Assembly (NCBI GenBank): GCA_025937755.1
Contig: JAICQR010000014.1
Coordinates: 1-32,517 of the forward strand
DNA from: Gemmatimonadales bacterium
Lineage (GTDB): Bacteria > Gemmatimonadota > Gemmatimonadetes > Gemmatimonadales > GWC2-71-9
DNA length: 32,517 bases
Reading direction: 5' to 3'
Shown here: piece after piece, positions 9,601 through 15,879 of the stretch
Layout of the letters: every line of letters begins with the position of its first letter
Numbering within the stretch: the stretch's first letter is position 1
Program-made: the position numbers and the translations under genes
Notes under the pieces: model-generated
What the model saw: the letters and a program-made list of their open reading frames with translations, nothing else
Told to the model about the DNA's origin: nothing
Databases searched by the model: none

Positions 9601-9728
9601 AACCGGGGCAGGTCGAACGTGGCACTGGCGCGCGGCAGAGAGTCAGGCACCTGCGCCTCGAGGGCGGACGCCAGCGAAAGGGACAACATCAGGATCAAGC
9701 CGGCGGAAAGGCTTCGCGCCACGCTCAC
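3678..9728 (-). CDS. sprA: SprA-family outer-membrane translocon protein (type IX secretion SprA/Sov)
   Basis: This 2016-residue protein has a signal peptide ending ALEA|Q (A25/Q26 from the GTG at 9728). SprA/Sov of Bacteroidetes forms a very large outer-membrane barrel that carries T9SS cargo across. SprA signatures are visible: LDPNDYLAVSYTTVGGD (about residue 395), AAYLEEFDSDQAIAVSLRET followed by NWRFASAP (about 730-760), the calcium-loop-like NGNGVLDTEDLNGDNLLN (about 990-1005), and LNYRELRVWTRGYGDGWERG followed by DLQAFVKLGSD (about 1195-1235). The long C-terminal half is amphipathic, barrel-like sequence. It is shorter than Flavobacterium SprA (about 2400). The frame stays open upstream to 9800 through a promoter-like region; GTG 9728 was chosen because the signal peptide follows directly. 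No Shine-Dalgarno is seen. The stop overlaps the cyclase start, and lptF diverges upstream. Confidence 0.9.
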   Translation of the reverse strand: MSVARSLSAGLILMLSLSLASALEAQVPDSLPRASATFDLPRFQFDTPDAVRAPWLGAPRSLVAFDSAMSSALDSARRVRAGTLRAFAIYGRGAADSTAAPERPSLLGIDRKYADLAIDGQASLDIRTERVKNERCTAFELQDPNSNCGGRIRAPRLDNFIDVRAAGLLGQRVHVTVDFQSQRDFSANNLIQVYYEGLQDEIIRRLEVGTVTFRPPASRFLTAAVPSSNFGINGLFDVGPLQFQALFATQKGSSVGERVFQIGGESTRVPQDRLLRDVDFESGRFYWVVDPTRLSGYPAIDILNVDAAALPALQRPQEVRVYRYRAALGGSSATPIIGGVKAYARNSADPSQVVGVAQPDEGVQWELLVPGRDYYVEPGGLWFALASKLDPNDYLAVSYTTVGGDPVGSFPSADRPAEIDSLELIVEPRRGPSSGTFRHEMRQVYRVAGSDLDRSSLEVAISLNRSERPAGGAPTYLAQLDIAVPTDPARFDRENRLFPRSRDPGAEDVIRESYVVMPHLTPFADPSRLTPVEVTDSLYRTPLYLVLSSQGPPSRFQFRLQYSAASGTDRSRLDLGAIQIKEESEQIEVNNRLLVRGVDYSIDYLSGLLTFSNPEALFGAGAGTVRARFEQQDLFAIAPTTIMGLTSRYSLGRMGSVNLVGVFQREASAYNRPQLGFEASANMVGGIVTDLHFQSDAITRMLNRVVSGTSTAPSRLDINAELAISKPDPNRSGAAYLEEFDSDQAIAVSLRETNWRFASAPQSTDGLDPSLGIGAFNPDDAVQMTWQNLVPGPDGRTVQLRPQDIDTTIVLAGSGDQFETVLWTTFHADTAGGFVRPDRSSAWSFEPRPLQPRWRSFVTSLSPTGLDLSRTEYLEFYVYQSGLHSADSAGLQLVIDLGTVNEDAVGIAPTALVTTGSDTVFTGRQLVGQGKLDTERGADGIFNASTDDIGILGDRPDTIAVNGEQVEQLPLCQRLLTAQVLVFPWGDLSSRCSNGNGVLDTEDLNGDNLLNATGAGESVMRYVVPIGDSTYIVPGRGLQIMDAGGRPAGFVLYRIPLRSDAAISLGAPNLRLVQHLRVTFVAPPDDGEDVVARLALSRLRLVGAPWSRRAESPIAGLSGAIGQPHGEVLTATVSTENVEVNYQSPPGVRGSLNDRNAGQNQLGTQVNEKSLRVIARGLQVNERAEAYLRFPAGAQNLLNYRELRVWTRGYGDGWERGDLQAFVKLGSDDRNFYLYRAPALTTTWEPEMVIDLEVWRELRASVEQRWLSGEAPSGAAECGGEPGAYVACDGPYMIQVASPGINPPNLASVQELSAGLYRVGDFGPLDEAEVWIDDIRLTQPVSEAGAALALDARLVASDVGDISVSFVKQDGHFRQIGNRPTFRTTDDMRVAGTWRLDRFLPPSLGIAMPATVSFTRASVDPTLITGTDIRGSSLAALRKPKSWNASYQVALRRSRRGSNWLVRGLIDPLTIGFGLIRGSSQTELSESNANSANVSVGYNLLLGRAGPVVDLSPLVPGFLRGTELDRALGQTRLGIAPSNVRFSSGLVRDRGELTAFQVAIARDVDSLIAPTTTLNHVWRNSAGMSWQPLGMLTLGLDMTSTRDLRHYGDSTAIGRLAGASRRGFLGMDVGVERDRQLSSTFQLAPRISSWLRPRYVRRSGFTLSRSLTSRPPVQIDGDTLGGFVLPQTLNNSQSTELGASVDLGQLVTLTLGDSAGLGRALARLRPLELTQRRTRTSTFDLAAFEPTLGYQFAMGGMEHFLGQFGTNALGAGTTLTRSVTTGADLPFGLTFSLGASQTEAIRYQLAGGLRREIHTDQTEWPTTSLRWSQAFRGGPLTLMSLGTTWRNRSGTTVQPVSGNSTLTSAIESRSFMPDLQLGFRNGVGLTLRLTDNGQSSENNGTITESDSRNLSGALNWSFRLPQSVSRTRKRISSSLTFRSDKGTTCLDRPDTDGCSIISNTTSREVSASFATDLADLLRGGLDFGYLLNDASHLSRRISTIYMTVSFELRLFAGDLR

Positions 9729-9767
9729 TCGGGACTGAAGGAGATGCGCCGTGGAGGGACGGTGCTC

Positions 9768-9796
9768 AATATAGCCATGGCCAGAAACCCTTACAA
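9768..9796 (-). promoter_or_regulatory. Candidate sigma70-like promoter for sprA
   Basis: On the minus strand TTGTAA (9796-9791) and TATATT (9773-9768) are separated by exactly 17 bp. This is the only good -35/-10 pair in the 84-bp gap between the divergent sprA and lptF. Transcription would begin near 9761, about 33 nt before the sprA GTG. This was matched by eye to the general consensus; promoter rules in this phylum may differ. Confidence 0.4.
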
Positions 9797-9812
9797 GCAA
9801 GGTACTTAGCTC

Positions 9813-11306
9813 GTGCCACTGCTCTCACGCTACGTGTTGGGACGGCTGGTGGCGCCCTTCCTGTTCGCGCTTGCCGCGCTCACCGGCTTCATGCTGCTGA
9901 GCCAGGTGGCCAAGCGCTTCGAGCAGCTGACGGGCAAGGGGCTCGGCTGGCAGGTCATCGCCGAGGTGTTCGGTCTCTCCCTGCCCTTCATCCTGGCGCT
10001 GACCATCCCGATGGCGGTGCTGGTCGCCGTGCTGTTCGCCTTCAGCCAGCTGGCGGCCGACAACGAAGTCACCGCCATGCGAGCCAGCGGCGTCAGCGTG
10101 GCCCAGTTGGTCGGCCCGGTACTGGTCGCCGCGCTCGCCATGACTGCTTGCACCTTTGTGTTCGTGGACCAGGTGCTGCCCCGCAGCAATACCCGGCTGC
10201 GGAATCTCTACTTCGACATCGCCCGCAAGAAGCCCACTTTCGAGCTCCATGAACAGATCATCAACGCCATTCCCAGTTCGAACTATTTCGTGCGGGCGGC
10301 CGGAATCGACCAGCGGCGCGGCATCATGCACAATGTTGCCATCTATGATCTCGAGGGACAGTGGAGCCGCCGGGTCATTTATGCCGACAGCGGCAGGATG
10401 GCGGTCTCCGCTGATGGCTCGGACCTGGTCCTCGAACTGCAGGTCGGCGAAGTCCACGAGTTCCCGGCGTCGGAACCGGCAGACTTTCGCCTGATCGGGT
10501 TCCAGTCGAACCGGGTCGTGCTCCATGATGTATATGACGAACTCCAGCGCAACACCGGCGCCGTCGTGCGCGGTGACCGCGAGATGAGTTCCTGCGAGAT
10601 GCTGGATATCGTGCGACAAGCCCGGCGGGAGGCCCGGCAGGCCGGCCGGGACCGCAGCGGCCTGCTGGAGCGCGACCTCCGCTACCTCGCGGGCGTGCCG
10701 GCCGCTGCTCCACCGTCGACCTCGCCCGAGCCCAGATCCGGCTACTGCGCCTGGCTCGACGCGCTGGGTCGCCTCGTGCTTCCTAGGACGGCCGAAGCGC
10801 AGGACAGCGCACAAGCTCCGGCGCGCGGGCTCAACCTCAAGTTGCCTGACTCTTCAGTGCGGCGGAGCCCACCCGCAGCGATGTCCACCTGGGGCGAAAT
10901 CGCGACCACGGTTTCCACCGCTGACTTCGCCGCGCGCCGCGCGGCCCAGTACGCGGTGGAGGTCCACAAGAAATGGGTCATCGCCGTCGCCTGCATTCCC
11001 TTCGCCCTCGTGGCCATCGTGCTCGCGCTGCGCTTCCCTCGCGGTGGCGTCGGGCTGGTCATTGGCGGAGCCATGGCCGTGTTCTCGGTCTTCTGGGTTG
11101 GGCTCACTGCCGGTGAAGCGCTCGCGGACAAGCATTACGTCGCGCCCTGGCTGGCCATGTGGAGCCCGATACTCATTCTCTCGACCATTGGGCTCGCGGG
11201 GCTGATGCTGGTGAGCCGTGAAATGGGTTCGACCCGGGGCGGCGACTGGGAAGAAGTGTCCCAGTGGTTCCGGGACCTTGTCCGGCGCCGGAAGCGGGCG
11301 GCCTGA
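9813..11306 (+). CDS. lptF: LPS export permease LptF/YjgP family (first of pair)
   Basis: This is an inner-membrane permease of the LptB2FG transporter, which extracts lipopolysaccharide and passes it to the periplasmic bridge. The 497-residue protein has N-terminal membrane segments at about 8-30, 50-75 and 98-118, with the family motif around NEVTAMRASGVS. A periplasmic beta-rich domain follows, then three C-terminal membrane segments (about 393-413, 418-438, 450-470). It is longer than usual (about 350-400): roughly residues 250-365 are an Arg/Ala/Pro-rich low-complexity insert before the last membrane bundle. Translation starts at GTG 9813, with AAGG about 12 bp upstream. The stop overlaps the next start (TGATG), so it forms a coupled operon with lptG. 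F and G assignments follow gene order and could be swapped. Confidence 0.88.
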   Translation: MPLLSRYVLGRLVAPFLFALAALTGFMLLSQVAKRFEQLTGKGLGWQVIAEVFGLSLPFILALTIPMAVLVAVLFAFSQLAADNEVTAMRASGVSVAQLVGPVLVAALAMTACTFVFVDQVLPRSNTRLRNLYFDIARKKPTFELHEQIINAIPSSNYFVRAAGIDQRRGIMHNVAIYDLEGQWSRRVIYADSGRMAVSADGSDLVLELQVGEVHEFPASEPADFRLIGFQSNRVVLHDVYDELQRNTGAVVRGDREMSSCEMLDIVRQARREARQAGRDRSGLLERDLRYLAGVPAAAPPSTSPEPRSGYCAWLDALGRLVLPRTAEAQDSAQAPARGLNLKLPDSSVRRSPPAAMSTWGEIATTVSTADFAARRAAQYAVEVHKKWVIAVACIPFALVAIVLALRFPRGGVGLVIGGAMAVFSVFWVGLTAGEALADKHYVAPWLAMWSPILILSTIGLAGLMLVSREMGSTRGGDWEEVSQWFRDLVRRRKRAA

Positions 11307-12388
11307 TGCGCCTGCGGCTGCTGGATCGCTACGTACTCCGGTCCTGGATCAGGCTTTTCCTGGTCACCGCTGTGGGCTTTCCGGTTGTCGCTGTGCTCAC
11401 CGAGATGGTGCAGGAACTCAACGACCTGCTGGGACGGGGCCTCACGGTTCGCCAGGTTGTGGTGAGCTACCTCTACGGCATCCCGGCCTGGGCCTCGATC
11501 GTCATGCCGGCCGCAGTGCTGTTCGCCACGATCTTCACCGTGGGCAACATGGCCCGGCATTCCGAGGTCACCGCGGCCAAGGCGGGCGGCGACAGTTTCA
11601 ACCGTCTGGTGGCTCCATTGTTCGTGGCCGCAATCGGGGCGGTACTGCTCGCTGTCGCGGTGGGCGAATTGGCCGTGACAGCCAGCGCCCGGCAGGTGGA
11701 ATTGCAGAAGGAGCCCGCGAGCCGGAATCCGTCGGGCAGATACAACTTCGTGTACCGGGCCGACGACGGCTGGGTCTTTGCTGTCCGCATGCTGGATGTG
11801 GCGGACGACGCCATGCGCGACATCGTGCTCGAACGTGCGGGAAGCGGTCCTGACTATCCCACCCTGGTGATCCGGGCCGACAGCGCCACCTGGAGTGATT
11901 CATCGGATGCGTGGACCATCTGGCAGGGCCAAAGCCGGGTGCTCCGCTCGCCCACCCAGCTTGCGACCTTTCTGTTCGACCGAATGGAACTCCACGCCAT
12001 GACCGGGCCGCCGGAATCGTACCTGGCCGAGAATCGCGATCCCAAGGCCATGCGCTACGCCGAGCTGGGACGCTACATCCAGTCCATGCAGCGGGCCGGC
12101 AACGCCTCCGGAAAGCTCGAGGTGCGCCGGGCCCAGCGCATCGCCATTCCGGCCGCCTGTCTCGTCATTGCCCTGTTCGGGGCACCGCTGGCCATGGCGG
12201 CACCACGCTCCGGTTCGGCCTTCGGCGTGGGGGTGAGCCTTGGCGCTACCATCATCTACATCCTGCTGGCGCAGATCGCCATCGCCATGGGTGACAGCGA
12301 CCTCTTCCATCCGGTCGTGCTGGCGTGGCTGCCCACGATCCTTTTCCTGCTGGCGGCGCTGGTGCTGCTCAACCGGGTGCGGTCGTGA
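11306..12388 (+). CDS. lptG: LPS export permease LptG/YjgQ family (second of pair)
   Basis: This 360-residue second permease of the LptB2FG complex starts RLRLLDRYVLRSWIRLFLVT. Membrane segments lie near residues 14-34, 55-80 and 100-120 (with NMARHSEVTAAKAGG, the counterpart of the LptF NEVTAMRASG motif). A periplasmic domain spans about 125-275 and three membrane segments close the protein. ATG 11306 shares its A with the lptF TGA, so the start is set by translational coupling; an in-frame upstream GTG at 11264 lies inside lptF and is unlikely. The length is normal for the family. No lptB, lptA or lptC is in the window. The gene ends within the first arm of the long inverted repeat that separates it from the convergent TonB receptor. 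Confidence 0.88.
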   Translation: MRLRLLDRYVLRSWIRLFLVTAVGFPVVAVLTEMVQELNDLLGRGLTVRQVVVSYLYGIPAWASIVMPAAVLFATIFTVGNMARHSEVTAAKAGGDSFNRLVAPLFVAAIGAVLLAVAVGELAVTASARQVELQKEPASRNPSGRYNFVYRADDGWVFAVRMLDVADDAMRDIVLERAGSGPDYPTLVIRADSATWSDSSDAWTIWQGQSRVLRSPTQLATFLFDRMELHAMTGPPESYLAENRDPKAMRYAELGRYIQSMQRAGNASGKLEVRRAQRIAIPAACLVIALFGAPLAMAAPRSGSAFGVGVSLGATIIYILLAQIAIAMGDSDLFHPVVLAWLPTILFLLAALVLLNRVRS

Positions 12389-12476
12389 GTGTGGGAGTGT
12401 AAGAGTGTGGGAGTCTTGGGCAGTGTGAATGCCTCCACACTGCCCAATACTCCAATACTTCCATACTTCAACACTC
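12387..12476. terminator. Long inverted repeat filling the convergent lptG/TonB-receptor gap
   Basis: The whole gap between the two convergent stop codons is one ungapped inverted repeat. Arms of 41 bp (12387-12427 and 12436-12476) match at 32 positions around an 8-nt loop. The inner 12 bp (TTGGGCAGTGTG / CACACTGCCCAA) are perfect. The left arm itself holds two copies of GTGTGGGAGT. Both stop codons overlap the outer ends. It most likely acts as a bidirectional terminator or protects 3' ends, although no long T-run follows the stem. The layout also fits a small dispersed palindromic repeat. Confidence 0.65.
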
Positions 12477-15400
12477 AGAAGGCGTACCGCAGCCCCATCT
12501 GCACCTGGTATGAATTCCCCAGCGCGCTGGTCACCTGGTAGCGGTTCTCCAGGTTGGCCGGGTCGAAGTTGAACACGGGGCGGTTGGTGCCCTCATCGAA
12601 GTCCACCATCTGGATCGGATCGTCCGAGTAGAACACGGTGCCGCCGATGGTCTTCACCTGGCCCCACTCGGAATCGAGCAGGTTGAGCAGGTTGAAGATG
12701 CCCACCTCGAACGTCAGCTCGTGGCCGTTCATGGAGGGCAGCGACTGCCGCACGCTCATGTCCAGGAACGTCTGCCAGGGATTGCGGCAGCTGTTCCGTT
12801 CCATCAGCTGGCCCCGCTGCTCGGCGAGGCATGACTCGCCGGCGATGAACTCGTCGAATGCCGCTGCCTGTTCCGCCGCGCTGACTTCCACCACCGCGCC
12901 GTCCATGATGTCAGCAAACTGCAGGTTGGCATCGGACACCCCGGTCGGGATGTAGATCGGGTCGTTGGTGTTGGTGCCATCGGCGTTGAGGTCACCCCGG
13001 CCACTGCTGCCGCCGGCGATGTAGGTGTACGGCTGCCCCGACTGCCCGGTGTACGAGAGCGAGATCTCGGTGCCGTACTTCTCCCACGGCGCGATCCAGG
13101 TTGCACCCAGCGACAGCCGGTGCGGCCGGTCGAACGAGCCGGTGGTGGCCCCGTCCTCGGTGTCGAGCCCGGACAGCGTCCGGCTATTGCGCCAGTTGGA
13201 GATCGCCCGGCTCGAAGTGAAGCTCTGGACGTCTTCCGCGTGGGAATAGGTGTACCCGGCTCGGAGCAGCAGGTTCGATCCGAAGCGCCGCTGCAGCTGG
13301 CCGGTCAAGCTGTACGAGTAGTTGTTGCTGGTATTGAGCAGCTCGTACACACCGCCGGAGAATGACGGGCCATAGATGCTGTTCACGTACTCAGGCTCGG
13401 CGTCGCCGTCGTCCTGGAACCCGCCGTAGAGCGTACGGCCCGTCGCATCGGTGCCCACCGGGCCGGCAAGGTTGCGGTTGATGATGAAGTAGTCGTCCAC
13501 ACCCTTGGTGTAGATGCCCTCGAGCGTGCCCACGATGCCACTGCCGAGCTGCTGGTCCAGCGCCAGGTTGACCCGCAGCACCCGGGGGAACTTGGTGTCC
13601 TCACCGATGAGATCCACCTCACCCACGAAGCCGCCCGGCTCGATCGCGGTGCCATCGGCACAGGCCTGCGGCGCCGGCAGCGTCGGGCTGAACAACGGGG
13701 CGTCCTCGTCCCGGCAGGTCAGCTGGCTGAACTTGAGGCCGGTGTTGGCATAGGCGTTCGACATCCACACGAATGCCGGCGCGCCGGCGAACAACCCGAC
13801 GCCACCCCGGACCTGCGATGTGCGGTCGCCCCGCAGGTCGTAGTTGAATCCGATCCGCGGCTGCCACATGACCTGGCCCGACGGGACATCGTGCGCCCCG
13901 AAATCGGCCGCCACCCGCGGATCGTACTCCGGATCGTCCGGGAACATGGGAATGTCCGCCCGGACGCCGTAGGTCAGCGAAAACCGGTCGCTTACCGTCC
14001 ACTGGTCCTGGGCGTAGAAGCCCAGGGTGTATGTGTTGAAGGAGGTCTCACCCGTCACGCCGCCACCCGCCGCGCCCGAGACGATGAGCTGGTTGGGGAT
14101 GCCGGCCTCGAAGTCGTCGAGGTTGCTGAACCGCCAGGCGCCGAAGGAAGCCTGCGCAAAGAGGTTGCGGACGTTGTAGAACTCGTTGCGGGTACCGATC
14201 GTCACCAGGTGGTTGCCGATCGGCGTGGAGAAGTTGTCGGTGACTTCCCAGAAGTCCTGGTCCAGCTCGTTGCCCTGGGAGAACTGCTCCGACCCGGCCT
14301 GGATCCGCGCCGGTCCCGAGTTGAGCGGATTGGTGAGGTTCTCGACCATCACCAGCGGCTGCACCACCGACGGATTGCGGCGGTCCCGGATGCTCTGGAA
14401 GCTCAGCCGGAACTCGTTGCTCGCGCCGTTGCCGAAGTTGGAGAACAGCTGGACCGATGGATTGTGGGTCTTGTTCTGGAACTTGTACGCCACCGAACTC
14501 AGGTCGAAGACCGGATTGTTGGGCGCGGTGGAGCGGCTGAAATTGTCGTCGGCCGCCTGATTGTAGCCGTAGCGGAACACCAGCCGGTTGCTGGTCCCCA
14601 CTTGCCAGTCTACCCGTGCCAGCAGGTTGGTCAGCGGGTTGCTGCGGTCGAAGATGTCACCATTGCCGGTCTCCAGCCCATACCCCTCCAGCAGGCTCAC
14701 GAACCGGTCATATTCTGCCTGGGTCACCGGCGCCGGGCTCTCGGTCGAGCCAAACGCAGGACCGAGCGCAGGCGCCGTGCGGCGGCTGAAGTCGCCGCTC
14801 AGGAAGAAGTGCGCCTTGTCCCGAATGATCGGCCCGCCCAGCGAGGCACCAAACTGGGACTGGTTGAATTCGCTGTCGCCCAGCGGGTCTCCGGCCAGCG
14901 CGTCATTGCGATAGGTGACGAACGCCGATCCCGAGAGATCGTTGGTGCCGCTCTTGGTGACCGCGTTGATCAGCGCGCCGGTAAAGTTGCCCTGGCGCAC
15001 GTCGTATGGCGCCAGCAGGATCTGGTACTCCTTGACCGCCTCGAGCCCCACCGCCCGTCCGCCCGCCTGGCCCCCGGTCTGCCCGGTGCGGCCCAGCCCG
15101 AACCGGTCATTGACCGTGGCGCCGTCCACCTGGATGGTATTGAAGCGGTTGTTCTGGCCCGCGACCGACACACCGCCGTCGTCGCCGTCGCGCACGCTCA
15201 CCTGGGGCGACAGCTTGACGAAGTCGGTGAAGTCCCGGTTCAGCGTCGGCAGCCGCCGGAGCACCGATTCGTCGATGGTCAACGACGTACCCTGGTGCGA
15301 AGGAGAGAAGATGTCCTTGTCCGCCTCACTTGCGACGACGATGTCCTCCAGCTGGACCGTGGTAGCGGCCAGCATGAAGTTCTGCCGGGTGGTCTGGCCG

Positions 15401-15708
15401 ATCGACATCCGGAGCCCCGAAGCCCGCTCCGGCCGGTAGCCGATGGCCCGGGCCACGACTTCGTATGGCCCGCCCGGCTCGAGGCCCTGGGCCAGGTAGA
15501 GCCCGTTTGCGTTGGTGGTGGCAGCCGTCCGGAAACCGGTCGGCAGATAGGTGATCAGCACCTGTGCATTGCCCAGCGGAGCACCCGCCGAGTCCTGCAC
15601 GTAGCCGCTGACGGCGCCGGTGGTGACACCCTGCGCCTCGAGACGGCCGGTCGCGGCCGCCGCGAACACCGCGAGCAGCGCTCCCGCCGTACGAATCCAT
15701 GACCGCAT
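12475..15708 (-). CDS. TonB-dependent receptor with N-terminal carboxypeptidase-regulatory-like domain
   Basis: This 1077-residue outer-membrane receptor has a signal peptide ending RLEA|Q (A25/Q26). A carboxypeptidase-regulatory-like beta-sandwich (about 30-115, VSGYVQDSAGAPLGNAQVLI) follows, then a TonB-box-like LEDIVVAS (about 118-125), a plug with FTDFVKLSPQVS and FNTIQVDGATVNDRFG, and a long barrel ending LRYAF with the terminal Phe typical of outer-membrane barrels. Such receptors use TonB energy to import an unknown ligand. ATG 15708 has AGGGG 6 bp upstream. The frame stays open to 16536, but that part is antisense to ctaA and was excluded. It stands alone, convergent with lptG and divergent from ctaA-ctaB. 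The substrate cannot be told from sequence. Confidence 0.9.
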   Translation of the reverse strand: MRSWIRTAGALLAVFAAAATGRLEAQGVTTGAVSGYVQDSAGAPLGNAQVLITYLPTGFRTAATTNANGLYLAQGLEPGGPYEVVARAIGYRPERASGLRMSIGQTTRQNFMLAATTVQLEDIVVASEADKDIFSPSHQGTSLTIDESVLRRLPTLNRDFTDFVKLSPQVSVRDGDDGGVSVAGQNNRFNTIQVDGATVNDRFGLGRTGQTGGQAGGRAVGLEAVKEYQILLAPYDVRQGNFTGALINAVTKSGTNDLSGSAFVTYRNDALAGDPLGDSEFNQSQFGASLGGPIIRDKAHFFLSGDFSRRTAPALGPAFGSTESPAPVTQAEYDRFVSLLEGYGLETGNGDIFDRSNPLTNLLARVDWQVGTSNRLVFRYGYNQAADDNFSRSTAPNNPVFDLSSVAYKFQNKTHNPSVQLFSNFGNGASNEFRLSFQSIRDRRNPSVVQPLVMVENLTNPLNSGPARIQAGSEQFSQGNELDQDFWEVTDNFSTPIGNHLVTIGTRNEFYNVRNLFAQASFGAWRFSNLDDFEAGIPNQLIVSGAAGGGVTGETSFNTYTLGFYAQDQWTVSDRFSLTYGVRADIPMFPDDPEYDPRVAADFGAHDVPSGQVMWQPRIGFNYDLRGDRTSQVRGGVGLFAGAPAFVWMSNAYANTGLKFSQLTCRDEDAPLFSPTLPAPQACADGTAIEPGGFVGEVDLIGEDTKFPRVLRVNLALDQQLGSGIVGTLEGIYTKGVDDYFIINRNLAGPVGTDATGRTLYGGFQDDGDAEPEYVNSIYGPSFSGGVYELLNTSNNYSYSLTGQLQRRFGSNLLLRAGYTYSHAEDVQSFTSSRAISNWRNSRTLSGLDTEDGATTGSFDRPHRLSLGATWIAPWEKYGTEISLSYTGQSGQPYTYIAGGSSGRGDLNADGTNTNDPIYIPTGVSDANLQFADIMDGAVVEVSAAEQAAAFDEFIAGESCLAEQRGQLMERNSCRNPWQTFLDMSVRQSLPSMNGHELTFEVGIFNLLNLLDSEWGQVKTIGGTVFYSDDPIQMVDFDEGTNRPVFNFDPANLENRYQVTSALGNSYQVQMGLRYAF

Positions 15709-15775
15709 GAATACCCCTGGAAATGAGGAAGGACTGCGAACCGGCTCCCGGCTCCGGGCAGGGGCTGGCGGGAGG

Positions 15776-15804
15776 AAAATCGCCAGCCGGAATCGGGGCG
15801 TCAA
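15776..15804 (-). promoter_or_regulatory. Possible promoter of the TonB-dependent receptor gene
   Basis: On the minus strand TTGACG (15804-15799) and GATTTT (15781-15776) are 17 bp apart, about 68 bp before the receptor ATG. The -35 is good and the -10 is weak. In the same divergent gap, TTGACA at 15845-15850 on the plus strand could serve ctaA-ctaB; with a 17-bp spacer it would put the start of transcription near the GTG, but its -10 (GTTCTT) is poor. Confidence 0.25.
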
Positions 15805-15879
15805 GCAGCCGGAAACCCGAACGAACGCGGCCTGCTCGCTCAACTTGACAAGCATTACGCCGGGTTCGTTCTTTCCCCC

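Noticed and set aside
9729-9800. Upstream extension of sprA
   Set aside because: It would cover the best promoter-like element and add 24 residues before a normal signal peptide.
12387-12476. CRISPR-like repeats
   Set aside because: The GTGTGGGAGT copies are part of a palindrome; there is no regular repeat-spacer pattern and no cas gene.
13891-15702. 603-residue plus-strand open frame
   Set aside because: It is the antisense shadow of the TonB-dependent receptor, with biased His/Arg/Val/Gln composition and no domain.
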